In this document: piece after piece, positions 49,908 through 58,501 of the stretch
Layout of the letters: each line of letters opens with the position of its first letter
Position numbering within the stretch: position 1 is the stretch's first letter
Origin: CBDDFV01 sp965227335
Lineage (GTDB): Bacteria > Planctomycetota > Phycisphaerae > Phycisphaerales > SM1A02
Reading direction: 5' to 3'
Assembly (NCBI GenBank): GCA_965227335.1
Contig: CBDDFV010000009.1
Span: 496,001 to 560,000 of the forward strand
Length of the DNA: 64,000 nt
Notes under the pieces: generated by a model
Database searches by the model: none
What the model was told of the DNA's origin: nothing
What the model saw: the letters and a program-made list of their open reading frames with translations, nothing else
Made by a program: the position numbers and the translations under genes

Positions 49908-51638
49908 ATGGCTCGCAAGCGCAAGAAACTTGGTGAGATCCTCGTCGAATGGGGCGTGGTCACCGAGGAGCAGATTCAGCAGGGCCTGGGGATCGCCCAG
50001 GGCACCGCCAAGCGAATCGGGGAGGCGCTGGTCGAAGCGGGCATCTGCTCCGAAGAGGACGTGACGAAGGCGCTCGCCGCGCAGTTCGACATGGAGTACG
50101 TCAATCTCGACGCGCCGGAAGCGTCGGAGGACGTCGACCTGTCGCTGGTGCCGGACGACGTGGTGAAGAAGCACCTCGTGCTGCCGCTGAGCAAGACCAA
50201 CGGCCGGCTGAAGGTCGTGATTCACGATCCGATGAACCTGGAGCTGCTGGATCTCCTGCGGTTCCGGCTGAACTGCGAGATCGACACGGCGCTGGCGCCG
50301 CGCACCGCGATCAAGAACTTCATCGACGGCGGCAAGGAGGCGGCGGCGAGTCGGATGTTCTCCGAGGAGTCGCTGGTCACGGAGTCGGTCGACGTGACGG
50401 TGGACCGGTCGATCGACTCTTCGGTCGACATTTCGGCGGGCGAGGACGCGCCGATCATCCGGCTCGTGTCGCGGATCATCACGGAAGCGGTGCGGGGTCG
50501 GGCGTCGGATATCCACATCGAGCCGATGGCGGACCGGGTGTTGCTGCGGTATCGCATCGACGGCGTCTGTCACATTCGCGACAACCTGCCGAAGCGAATG
50601 CAGTCGGCGTTGCTGGCCCGCACGAAGCTGATGGCGGGGGTGAACATCGCGGAGAAGCGTGTTCCGCAGGACGGCCGCATCAAGATGCCGGTCGACGGGG
50701 AGCAGATCGACTTCCGTGTGAGCTGCTGTCCCGCGTACCACGGCGAATCGATCGTGCTGCGTGTGCTGCGTCCGGACTCGGTGAAGATCGGTCTGGTGAA
50801 TCTCGGTTTCGAGCCGGACATGCTGGAGGACTTCAACCGGATCATCCGGCGTCCGAACGGCATCTTCCTCGTGACGGGTCCGACCGGTTCGGGCAAGACG
50901 ACCACGCTGTATTCGGCGCTGGACGTGCTGAACCGTCCGGACCGCAAGATCATCACCGCGGAGGACCCGGTCGAATACAACTTCACCGGGATCAACCAGT
51001 GCCAGGTGCGGGAGAGCATCGGGCTGACGTTCTCCTCGATTCTGCGGGCGATGCTGCGTCAGGCCCCGAACATCGTGCTCGTCGGTGAAATCCGCGACTA
51101 CGAAGTGGCGGAGATCGCGATCCAGGCCGCGCTGACCGGCCACCTGGTGTTCTCGACGCTGCACACGAACGATGCGCCGTCGGCGATCACGCGTCTGATC
51201 GACATGGGCGTGAAGCCGTTCCTCGCCGCGAGTTCGGTGCAGGCGATTCTCGCCCAGCGGCTGATCCGCATCCTGTGCGACAAGTGCAAGCAGCCGGATC
51301 CCGATCCGGACCGGCGTCTCCTGCGGCTGGTGGACATCAGCGAGGAGGAGCGGCTGAACGGGACGGTCTGCAAGGCGGTCGGGTGCGGCGCGTGCGGCGG
51401 CATCGGCTACCGCGGGCGGAAGGGCATCTTCGAACTGCTGCAGATGAACAGCGAAATCCGCGAACTCGCCTTCGAACAGGCGTCGATCGGACGCATCCGC
51501 GACGCGGCGGAGCGCACGGGCATGCGCAACCTGCTCGGCGACGGAAAGATCAAGATCCTCGCCGGCAAGACCACGCCGGAAGAAATCGCCCGCTTCGCCC
51601 AGGCCGACGAGACCGCCACCGTGCTGCAGGACCGCTGA
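49908..51638 (+). CDS. GspE/PilB-type assembly ATPase with MshEN domain (first copy)
   Basis: A 576-residue hexameric ATPase that drives pilus or pseudopilus extension. Residues 1-75 form an MshEN-like domain (KLGEILVEWGVVTEEQIQQG, then IGEALVEAGICSEEDVTKAL), which in relatives binds cyclic di-GMP. N2 and the C-terminal ATPase domain follow: Walker A VTGPTGSGKTTTLYSALDVL with Lys330, aspartate box KIITAEDPVEYNF, Walker B NIVLVGEIRDYEVAEIAIQA and His box HLVFSTLHTNDAPSAITRLI. Two Cys pairs (CDKCKQ and GCGACGGIGYRG) fit the zinc-binding loop of GspE. GGAGG precedes the ATG. First gene of the pilus/secretion locus; pilT follows by 57 bases. Confidence 0.93.
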   Translation: MARKRKKLGEILVEWGVVTEEQIQQGLGIAQGTAKRIGEALVEAGICSEEDVTKALAAQFDMEYVNLDAPEASEDVDLSLVPDDVVKKHLVLPLSKTNGRLKVVIHDPMNLELLDLLRFRLNCEIDTALAPRTAIKNFIDGGKEAAASRMFSEESLVTESVDVTVDRSIDSSVDISAGEDAPIIRLVSRIITEAVRGRASDIHIEPMADRVLLRYRIDGVCHIRDNLPKRMQSALLARTKLMAGVNIAEKRVPQDGRIKMPVDGEQIDFRVSCCPAYHGESIVLRVLRPDSVKIGLVNLGFEPDMLEDFNRIIRRPNGIFLVTGPTGSGKTTTLYSALDVLNRPDRKIITAEDPVEYNFTGINQCQVRESIGLTFSSILRAMLRQAPNIVLVGEIRDYEVAEIAIQAALTGHLVFSTLHTNDAPSAITRLIDMGVKPFLAASSVQAILAQRLIRILCDKCKQPDPDPDRRLLRLVDISEEERLNGTVCKAVGCGACGGIGYRGRKGIFELLQMNSEIRELAFEQASIGRIRDAAERTGMRNLLGDGKIKILAGKTTPEEIARFAQADETATVLQDR

Positions 51639-51695
51639 GCGGCCACGGACCACTGACTCCCTGCGGGCCCGGCCCGCCGTCCAGGAAACCCAACG

Positions 51696-52808
51696 ATGTC
51701 TTCCATCCAGATTGACCGCCTGCTCGACACCGTCATCCGGCAGAACGCCTCCGACCTTCACCTGACGGTCGGACGCAAGCCGACCCTGCGGCTCAACGGC
51801 ACGCTGCGGAACCTCGACACCAAGGTGCTCGACTCCGACGACATGGTCGCCCTCATGAAGGCGATCACCCCCGAACGCGCCCAGCAGGAACTCCAGGAAG
51901 AAGGCTCGTGTGACTTCGGCTTCGCCTACGGCACCGAGGCTCGCTTCCGCGTCGCGGTCTTCCGACAGCGCGGCGACATCGCGATCGTTCTCCGCCTCAT
52001 CCCCAACAAGCTGCTCACCTTCGAGCAGATCGGCCTTCCGCCCATCTGCAAGGAGCTGATCCGACGCCCTCGGGGTCTGTTCATCGTCACCGGACCGACC
52101 GGCTCGGGAAAGACGACCTCCCTGGCGACGATGATCGACTACATCAACGACAACCTCGATCGCCACATCGTGACCTGCGAAGACCCGATCGAGTACTACC
52201 ACTACCACAAGAAGTCAGTGGTCAACCAGCGCGAGGTCGGCGTCGATGTGCCGAGCTTCTCCGAGGCGCTGCGACGCGTGCTGCGTCAGGACCCGGACTG
52301 CATCCTTGTCGGCGAAATGCGCGACCTCGAGACGATCGAGGCGGCGATCCGGGCGGCCGAAACGGGCCACCTCGTGTTCGCGACGCTGCACACGACGGGG
52401 GCGTCCGGCACGATCAACCGCGTCATCGACGCCTTCCCGGTGAACCAGCAGGCCCAGGTCCGCGTGCAGCTCTCGGTGTCGCTGATCTGTGTGCTCAGCC
52501 AGGTGCTGCTCAAGCGGATCGACCGCCCGGGCCGGGTCGCGAGCTACGAGTTCCTCGTGGTGACGCCCGCGATCGCCAACCTGATCCGGGAAAACAAGAC
52601 CTTCCGTATCGACTCCGCGATCCAGACCGGACGCAAGTTCGGCATGCAGCTGCTGGATGACCACCTGTGGTCGCTGTACACCGAGGGGATCATCGCGGCG
52701 GACGAGATGATCGACAAGGGCAAGGACCCGGGCGAGCTGACCGAGAAGGTCCATCGCGCCGGCGGCTCGATCGGACGCACCGAACTCGACGAGGCCGAGG
52801 AGGCCTGA
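51696..52808 (+). CDS. pilT: PilT-type retraction ATPase
   Basis: A 370-residue PilT homologue, the ATPase that disassembles type IV pili and powers twitching. The N-terminal PAS-like part starts IDRLLDTVIRQNASDLHLTV with the family's ASDLHL motif. The ATPase part shows FIVTGPTGSGKTTSLATMID with Lys139, HIVTCEDPIEYYHYHKKSVV (aspartate box), CILVGEMRDLETIEAAIRAA (Walker B) and TGHLVFATLHTTGASGTINR (His box), then QLSVSLICVLSQVLLKRIDR. The AIRAAETGHLV.ATLHT pattern is PilT-like rather than GspE-like, which argues that the locus makes retractile pili. The C-terminal 50 residues are an acidic tail. Followed by the 655-base gap. Confidence 0.93.
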   Translation: MSSIQIDRLLDTVIRQNASDLHLTVGRKPTLRLNGTLRNLDTKVLDSDDMVALMKAITPERAQQELQEEGSCDFGFAYGTEARFRVAVFRQRGDIAIVLRLIPNKLLTFEQIGLPPICKELIRRPRGLFIVTGPTGSGKTTSLATMIDYINDNLDRHIVTCEDPIEYYHYHKKSVVNQREVGVDVPSFSEALRRVLRQDPDCILVGEMRDLETIEAAIRAAETGHLVFATLHTTGASGTINRVIDAFPVNQQAQVRVQLSVSLICVLSQVLLKRIDRPGRVASYEFLVVTPAIANLIRENKTFRIDSAIQTGRKFGMQLLDDHLWSLYTEGIIAADEMIDKGKDPGELTEKVHRAGGSIGRTELDEAEEA

Positions 52809-52840
52809 CCGGGCCCGCGAGCCCCGCGGCCGACGGCGGC

Positions 52841-52866
52841 GCCCGACCCCGGGATGGGGGTCGGGC
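52841..52866 (+). terminator. Hairpin after pilT
   Basis: GCCCGACCCC (52841-52850) pairs perfectly with GGGGTCGGGC (52857-52866) around a 6-base loop, 33 bases past the pilT stop. No T run. Confidence 0.55.
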
Positions 52867-52956
52867 CGCACCTCCACGACCCGCCGGCACGTCGCCGGCC
52901 CTGATTACCCTGGAACCCCACCCCATGGGCGATGGCATGAATGAGCTAATCTGAGA

Positions 52957-53022
52957 TTGTCAGACGCGGCCGATGGGTCGCGTCTTTCATTTATAATCCA
53001 TGTGTCCATTCAACGTGAATGG
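52957..53022 (+). promoter_or_regulatory. AT-rich island with two hairpins and a -10-like box
   Basis: AGACGCG (52962-52968) pairs with CGCGTCT (52979-52985) and is followed by TTCATTT, a terminator-like layout. TATAAT lies at 52992-52997; the TTGTCA at 52957-52962 is too far upstream to be its -35. A second hairpin, CCATTCA-ACG-TGAATGG, spans 53006-53022. The region is clearly richer in A+T than its surroundings. Confidence 0.4.
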
Positions 53023-53463
53023 CCACTTTCCCTTGTGTGACGCATCTGAGGGGCCCATGATTGCGGATGACCTGATATCGGGCACGTGATTCCGACTGGT
53101 TCGGAGTCGGGGTGTCTGGAGGTCGGGCGTCCGTCGGGCGTCATGGGTTTCCCGGTGTTCGCCGGCCGCGCGTGGGCGTGGCACGGCGAGCGAGGCGGGT
53201 CCGGCATGGTCCGGGCGTGTCGGGCCGGGATGCGTCAGCCGCATGGCGGGAGATCGGATCTCCCGTCGGTCCCGAGGCGGCGTGTCGGATCGGATCGCGG
53301 TTGGTTGGTTTCCTGCGGGAGGCTGCCGGCCGGGGATTCGGATCGAGGCGTCGCCGCAGACAGGAGCGTTGTTCGGTTCATCGGATCGGTCGGGTTGCGT
53401 CGCGGGGGGATGGCGTGACGGGACGGGTCGGCGGACGGGCGGAACAACCGTTGAAGGACAGAC

Positions 53464-55215
53464 ATGGCGAAGACGCTGACGACGATTGATCCGGCGGAAC
53501 TGAAGGGGCGGCGGATCGGCCGCGTGCTGACGAAGCTCGGCAAGGTGACCCGTGACCAGGTGCAGGAGGCGCTGAAGCTGCAGCGCACCCGCAAGGAGCC
53601 GCTGGGCAAGCTGCTGGTCGACCTCGGCTACATCAACGAGGGCGACGTGATGCTGGCCCTCGCCGGTCAGGCGGGTCTGCGGCTGGTCGAGATTGATCCG
53701 GACGAGATCTCCGACGAGGCGATCGAGGCGTTGCCGGCGGAGACGGCGAACACCTACCAGGTGGTGCCGATCGAATACGACGAGGGCAAGCGTCAGATCA
53801 CGATTGCGATGAAGAGTCCGGACAACTTCCGGGCGGTGGACGACCTTCGTCTGCTGATGGGCTTCAAGGTCGAGTCGGTGGTGGCGCCGCCGGAGCAGAT
53901 CGACGCGGTCCTGAAGCAGCGGTACGCCAGCAAGACCTCGTCGATGGTCGACGTGATGGCGGAGATGGATTCGTCGGAGACGCTGGGGGCCCTGGAGGGG
54001 CGCGGCGACTCGATCGACCTGGAGGAGCTGGCTCAGGCGGCGGACGACAACAAGGTCATCCGGCTGGTGAACCTGGTGCTGCTGCAGGCGATCAAGGACA
54101 AGGCGTCGGACGTGCATTTCGAGCCGTTCGAGGACGAGTTCAAGATGCGGTATCGCATCGACGGGGTGTTGTACGAGATGATTCCGCCGCCGCCGCACCT
54201 GGCGCTGGCGATCGTGTCCCGCATCAAGGTCATGGCGAATCTCGACATTGCGGAGCGTCGTCTGCCGCAGGACGGCCGCATCGAGTTGACGGTGAACAAC
54301 TCGCCGATCGACCTTCGTGTCTCCGTGTTGCCGACGATGTTCGGCGAGTCGGTCGTGATGCGGGTGCTGGACCGTTCGAACGTCCAGCTGAGTCTCGGCA
54401 AGATCGGGATGCGTGACGACGAGCTGGAGACGATGAACCAGTTGATCACGAAGCCGTCGGGCATCGTGGTGGTGACGGGACCGACCGGCTCCGGCAAGAC
54501 CACGACGCTGTATGCGTGTCTGAACGAGCTGAACGATCCGGAGACGAAGATCCTCACGGCGGAGGATCCGGTCGAGTACGACATTGACGGGCTGGTGCAG
54601 TGCCAGATCAATCTGGACCAGGAGCTGACTTTCGCGCGGCTGCTGCGTTCGTTCCTGCGTCAGGACCCGGACGTGATTCTGGTCGGGGAAATCCGCGACC
54701 TGGAGACGGCGCAGATTGCGATCCAGGCGTCGCTCACGGGTCACCTCGTGTTCTCGACGCTGCACACCAACGACGCGCCGTCGTCGATCCTGCGTCTGCT
54801 GGATCTCGGGGTGGAGTCGTTCCTGCTGACGGCGACGATCGAGGCGATCGTGGCGCAGCGGCTGGTGCGTCGGATCTGCCTGAAGTGCAAGGAAGAGTAC
54901 ATGCCGTCGGACGAGGAGCTGATGGAGCTTCAGTTGCGTCGGTCGGGGGTGGAGAACCAGGTGTTCCATCGCGGGCGCGGTTGTGAGAACTGCAATCACT
55001 CGGGCTACCGGGGTCGGCGGGCGATCTTCGAGATCATGGAGATGACCGACCAGATGCGGGAGCTGGTGATGGAGCAGGCGTCCACCAACGTGTTGCGTGC
55101 GGAAGCGCGTCGCGCGGGGATGCGGACGCTGCGGGAGTCGGGCCTGCTCTCGATCTACGAGGGGCAGACGACGATTGACGAAGTGATTCGCGAGACCCTC
55201 AACGAAGAGGATTGA
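53464..55215 (+). CDS. GspE/PilB-type assembly ATPase with MshEN domain (second copy)
   Basis: A 583-residue paralogue of the first ATPase. It has the MshEN-like N terminus (RIGRVLTKLGKVTRDQVQEA, LGKLLVDLGYINEGDVMLAL, about 18-80), Walker A VTGPTGSGKTTTLYACLNEL with Lys345, ILTAEDPVEYDIDGLVQCQI, VILVGEIRDLETAQIAIQAS, HLVFSTLHTNDAPSSILRLL, and Cys pairs CLKCKEEYM and GCENCNHSGYRGRR. It is the ATPase directly upstream of pilC and the prepilins, so it is the likelier motor for that apparatus, while the first copy pairs with pilT. Starts the run of genes 53464-64000. Confidence 0.93.
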   Translation: MAKTLTTIDPAELKGRRIGRVLTKLGKVTRDQVQEALKLQRTRKEPLGKLLVDLGYINEGDVMLALAGQAGLRLVEIDPDEISDEAIEALPAETANTYQVVPIEYDEGKRQITIAMKSPDNFRAVDDLRLLMGFKVESVVAPPEQIDAVLKQRYASKTSSMVDVMAEMDSSETLGALEGRGDSIDLEELAQAADDNKVIRLVNLVLLQAIKDKASDVHFEPFEDEFKMRYRIDGVLYEMIPPPPHLALAIVSRIKVMANLDIAERRLPQDGRIELTVNNSPIDLRVSVLPTMFGESVVMRVLDRSNVQLSLGKIGMRDDELETMNQLITKPSGIVVVTGPTGSGKTTTLYACLNELNDPETKILTAEDPVEYDIDGLVQCQINLDQELTFARLLRSFLRQDPDVILVGEIRDLETAQIAIQASLTGHLVFSTLHTNDAPSSILRLLDLGVESFLLTATIEAIVAQRLVRRICLKCKEEYMPSDEELMELQLRRSGVENQVFHRGRGCENCNHSGYRGRRAIFEIMEMTDQMRELVMEQASTNVLRAEARRAGMRTLRESGLLSIYEGQTTIDEVIRETLNEED

Positions 55216-55344
55216 CGGCCGCCGTCGGCGGAGGCCGGCCCGAGGGTCGGATGGGATGAAGCGCCTCGATGACGAGTCCTCACGACGCGTCCTGGCGCAC
55301 GAGCACAGACCGGACGCTGCGTCCGTTTCTTCAGGGAGCTGTTC

Positions 55345-56634
55345 ATGGCCACCTTCACGTACGAAGCACTGAATTCCGCCGGCAAGCCCGTCAAGGGCAC
55401 GGTGGACGCCAACTCGAGCGAGGAGGCGATTCAGCAGATCAAGGGACAGGGATATTTCCCGACCTCGGTCCGCGAGCAGAAGATCAAGCAGTCGGGCGCC
55501 CGCGGCGACGCGAAAGAGGGCAAGAAGAAGGCGAAGAAGAAGGGCGGGGGCCTGGCGCTCGCGATCGGCGGGGTCAGCAAGAAGAAGCTGACCACGGTGA
55601 CGCGTCAGCTCTCGACGCTGCAGGACGCCGGTCTGCCGCTCCTTCGTTCGGTGCAGATCCTCGAACAGCAGCAGAAGCCGGGGTCGCTGAAGTCGATCCT
55701 CGGCTCGGTGGCGGAGGACATCGAGTCCGGCACCACGCTGTCGGACGCGATGGCCAAGCATCCCAAGGCGTTCAACCGGCTCTACTGCAAGATGGTCAAC
55801 GCCGGCGAGATCGGCGGGGTGCTCGACGTCATTCTCCAGCGTCTCGCGGCGTTCATGGAGAAGGCGCAGCGGCTCCGTCGGCGGATCATCGGCGCCATGA
55901 TCTATCCGATCGCGGTCATCTTCGTGGCCGTCCTGATCGTGACCGGCATCATGTACTTCGTCATTCCGAAGTTCCAGGAGATCTTCAACGACTTCGAGGT
56001 CGAACTGCCCGGCCTCACCGTCTGGCTGATCAACACGAGTCGCTGGGTGGCGGGGAACAATCCCGGCCAGAACATTCCCGGGGCGATCTGGATTCTCTTC
56101 GGGCCCGTCCTGATCTACCTGTTCTTCTGGCTGATACGCAAGACCGGGCCCGGACGGGCCGCGACGGACATCGTGCGGCTGCGGCTGCCGGTGGTCGGCG
56201 GTCTGACCCGGAAGACGTCGGTGGCGCGGTTCACGCGAACGCTCGGCACGCTGATCTCGGCGGGCGTGCCGATTCTCGAGGCGATCATGATCACCCGCGA
56301 TACGTCGGGGAACTACGTCTTCGAGAAGGCGCTGACCAAGGTGCACGATTCGATTCGCGAGGGCGAGACGTTCGCCGTTCCGCTCCGCGAGGCGAAGGTC
56401 GTGGACTCGATCGTGGTCAACATGATCGACGTGGGCGAGGAGACCGGGGAGCTCGACACGATGCTCATGAAGATCGCGGACAACTACGAAGAGGAAGTCG
56501 ACGCCGCGGTGGCGGGCATGCTGAGCCTGCTCGAACCGATCATCGTCGTGGTCCTGGGGACGATCATCGGCACCATCGTGCTGGCGCTGTTCCTGCCGCT
56601 GGTGAAGATGATCGAATCGGTGTCGTCCGCGTGA
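55345..56634 (+). CDS. Inner-membrane platform protein, PilC/GspF family
   Basis: A 429-residue platform protein of type IV pili and type II secretion. It begins ATFTYEALNSAGKPVKGTVD, has a basic linker (residues 55-70, KKKAKKKGGG), then two GspF domains: TTVTRQLSTLQDAGLPLLRS near 87 and VARFTRTLGTLISAGVPILE near 293. Each is followed by the family's helical repeat, with membrane helices at about 185-210 (YPIAVIFVAVLIVTGIMYFV), about 250-270, and at the end (VVVLGTIIGTIVLALFLPLV). VNAGEIGGVLDVIL and VDVGEETGELD-like VIDVGEETGELDTML are the conserved GE.....L loops. Followed by the prepilins with an overlap. Confidence 0.93.
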   Translation: MATFTYEALNSAGKPVKGTVDANSSEEAIQQIKGQGYFPTSVREQKIKQSGARGDAKEGKKKAKKKGGGLALAIGGVSKKKLTTVTRQLSTLQDAGLPLLRSVQILEQQQKPGSLKSILGSVAEDIESGTTLSDAMAKHPKAFNRLYCKMVNAGEIGGVLDVILQRLAAFMEKAQRLRRRIIGAMIYPIAVIFVAVLIVTGIMYFVIPKFQEIFNDFEVELPGLTVWLINTSRWVAGNNPGQNIPGAIWILFGPVLIYLFFWLIRKTGPGRAATDIVRLRLPVVGGLTRKTSVARFTRTLGTLISAGVPILEAIMITRDTSGNYVFEKALTKVHDSIREGETFAVPLREAKVVDSIVVNMIDVGEETGELDTMLMKIADNYEEEVDAAVAGMLSLLEPIIVVVLGTIIGTIVLALFLPLVKMIESVSSA

Positions 56635-56663
56635 GTTCGACCAACGTCCAGCAGGAGATCGCG

Positions 56664-57704
56664 ATGCGCGTTCCCGCTTCGACAACCCGACGCTCCCCGT
56701 TCCGCCGCGCGGCGGACCGCCGCCGGGGCTTCACGCTGGTGGAGGTCCTCGTGGTGATCGCGATCGTGGCGATCCTCGCGAGCCTGCTCCTCGTGGCGGT
56801 CACGAAGGCCCGGAACACCGCGGCCCGGTCGCGGACGTCGAGTCTGCTCAACGGGCTCAAGATGGCGACGGTCCAGTTCAAGACCGATCACGGGTACTAC
56901 CCGCCGGTGTTGCGGCCCGAGATCGACGCGAACGCGGGGTCGTGTTATCCGGAGGCGGTGCCGAACCTCGATGAGCATCGGCTGATGATCGATCCGATCA
57001 GCGGCGACTTCGATCCGGTGCAGAACATCGCGGCGTACCGGAACCAGATCAACTGCTGGTTCTCGCTGACCTCGCCGGCCGAGTATCTGCTCGGCTGGGG
57101 GAGCGAGGCGGAGGACGGCCGGGACGGGCTCGGTCTGCGGTCGCCGGGGACCGACGGCGTCTGGGGCGCCGCCGCGCTGACGGGCGACTTCACGAACTAC
57201 GGCGAACTCACCGCCCGGATGCCGAGCGACGAGGGCAAGGTGTTCGATCCGTACATCGACATCAGCGACGATCGTCTGATCGGTTCGCTGACGAACGCGG
57301 GCGTGTTCTTCCCGGGGGATGCGAATTACGACGCGACCGCCCCGAAGGTGATCTGCGACGCGTGGGGAACGCCGGTGCGGTACTACCGCCGCGTCTACCG
57401 TCCGGGCGATCTTGAGACGCCGTTTCTGCAGAGCGATCTTTCGGGCGACGGTCACACGCCGAGCCTGGCGGACGTGATTGCGTTGCGGCCGTACAGCATC
57501 CGGTCGGGCGAGGAGCAGGACGTGCTGGCGCAGTTTGCGGACGGGTCGGGGGATCCGACGGCGTCGCGTGGTCTGTTCGCGGCGGAGTTCGCCTATCTCT
57601 CGGCGGGTCCGGACGGTCGGATCAACGAGAGCTACCGGGTGGGCGATCCGTCGGCGGAGCCGCCGTACGCGAACGAGGACAACCTCGTGGAGGTGGGACC
57701 GTGA
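56664..57704 (+). CDS. Prepilin-like protein 1 (GspG-like, Gly at -1)
   Basis: A 346-residue prepilin. The N-terminal leader ends in RRRGFTLVEVLVVIAIVAIL with a Gly before the cleavage and Phe/Glu at +1/+5, then a hydrophobic helix. The C-terminal domain is large and acidic. It includes IDPISGDFDPVQNIAAYRNQ, GNAGVFFPGDANYDAT-like NAGVFFPGDANYDATAPKVI and DAWGTPVRYYRRVYRP, which resembles the GspG strand-loop core (W..P..Y...) seen in major pseudopilins. The ATG at 56664 is preferred because AGGAG lies 6 bases before it. A GTG at 56631 that overlaps the platform gene is a possible start. Confidence 0.85.
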   Translation: MRVPASTTRRSPFRRAADRRRGFTLVEVLVVIAIVAILASLLLVAVTKARNTAARSRTSSLLNGLKMATVQFKTDHGYYPPVLRPEIDANAGSCYPEAVPNLDEHRLMIDPISGDFDPVQNIAAYRNQINCWFSLTSPAEYLLGWGSEAEDGRDGLGLRSPGTDGVWGAAALTGDFTNYGELTARMPSDEGKVFDPYIDISDDRLIGSLTNAGVFFPGDANYDATAPKVICDAWGTPVRYYRRVYRPGDLETPFLQSDLSGDGHTPSLADVIALRPYSIRSGEEQDVLAQFADGSGDPTASRGLFAAEFAYLSAGPDGRINESYRVGDPSAEPPYANEDNLVEVGP

Positions 57705-58501
57705 GGCGTGTGATGCAGAGTGAGTTGAAGGCGATGCGCGAGCGGGCCCGCCGCGCGTTCACGCTGATCGAGCTGATCATCGTGATCGGGGTGATCGTGC
57801 TGCTGGTGGCGATCACGCTGACGGTGGGCACGATCGTGATCGAGAACTCGGAGCGTCGGAACGCGGAGGCGACCCTGACGCTGCTGGGGACGGCGGTGGA
57901 CGCGTGGGAGACCACGCGGGAGCGTCCGTTCACGTTCGGCGAGCAGTCCGGCTACCAGGTGAACGGCGCGGCGGCCAACGTCTTCTTCACGATCGACGCG
58001 GACGCGTACCGGCTGAGCGACTTCAACGACAGCCTCGAGGAGCTGGCCCCGGAGCTGACCACCGAGATGCTGCGGGTGTTGTCGGAAGCGCCGGAAGCGA
58101 AGGAGCTGCTGGTGCGGATCAATCCGAAGCGGCTGCGGGCGCTGGGCGAGAACGAGCCGGACTACGACCCGGACCAGCCGAAGCAGCGTCTGCTCGATCC
58201 GTGGGACGGTCCGATTCTCGTGGTGTTCCCGGGTCGGGAGTTCAATCCGATCAACAACGCGACGGGCGACTTCGAGGGCTTCATCAACGAGGCGGCGAAC
58301 AACCTCCGGAATCTCGACGGCACGATCCAGACTGACGTGGAGGCGGTGATCGGGGCGGCGCGGGAGCGTCGGATCTGCTTCGTCTCGCCGGGCCCCGACG
58401 GGTTCTTCGGCGACGTCACCGCGGACGTGGACTCGACGGACTATCAGCGGACGCTGGACAACCTGTACAGCTACGAACTTGACGAACCGGAGGCGCCATG
58501 A
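57701..58501 (+). CDS. Prepilin-like protein 2 (Ala at -1)
   Basis: A 266-residue prepilin. The leader ends ERARRAFTLIELIIVIGVIV; the cleavage motif has Ala where Gly is usual, with Phe at +1 and Glu at +5. A hydrophobic helix follows, then an Asp/Glu-rich domain (QSGYQVNGAAANVFFTIDAD, LLDPWDGPILVVFPGREF and FVSPGPDGFFGD near the end). DPWG.P-like DPWDGP and SPGPDG resemble the GspG C-terminal core. The GTG start is coupled to the previous stop (GTGA) and has GGAGG 7 bases upstream. Confidence 0.85.
   Translation: MRRVMQSELKAMRERARRAFTLIELIIVIGVIVLLVAITLTVGTIVIENSERRNAEATLTLLGTAVDAWETTRERPFTFGEQSGYQVNGAAANVFFTIDADAYRLSDFNDSLEELAPELTTEMLRVLSEAPEAKELLVRINPKRLRALGENEPDYDPDQPKQRLLDPWDGPILVVFPGREFNPINNATGDFEGFINEAANNLRNLDGTIQTDVEAVIGAARERRICFVSPGPDGFFGDVTADVDSTDYQRTLDNLYSYELDEPEAP

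Larger units (their letters stand above)
52809..53463. other. Long gap inside the pilus locus; palindromes, no supported gene
   Basis: The gap separates pilT from the second ATPase gene, against 57 bases or less elsewhere in the locus. It contains a 10-base hairpin at 52841-52866, an AT-rich island at about 52940-53040 with two more palindromes, and then GC-rich sequence up to 53463. The open frames here have no family features. The second ATPase most likely has its own promoter in this gap. Confidence 0.6.

Noticed and set aside
53086..53418. Plus-strand frame in the pilus-locus gap (110 codons)
   Set aside because: Arg/Gly-rich with no domain and no ribosome-binding site; looks like chance in GC-rich DNA.
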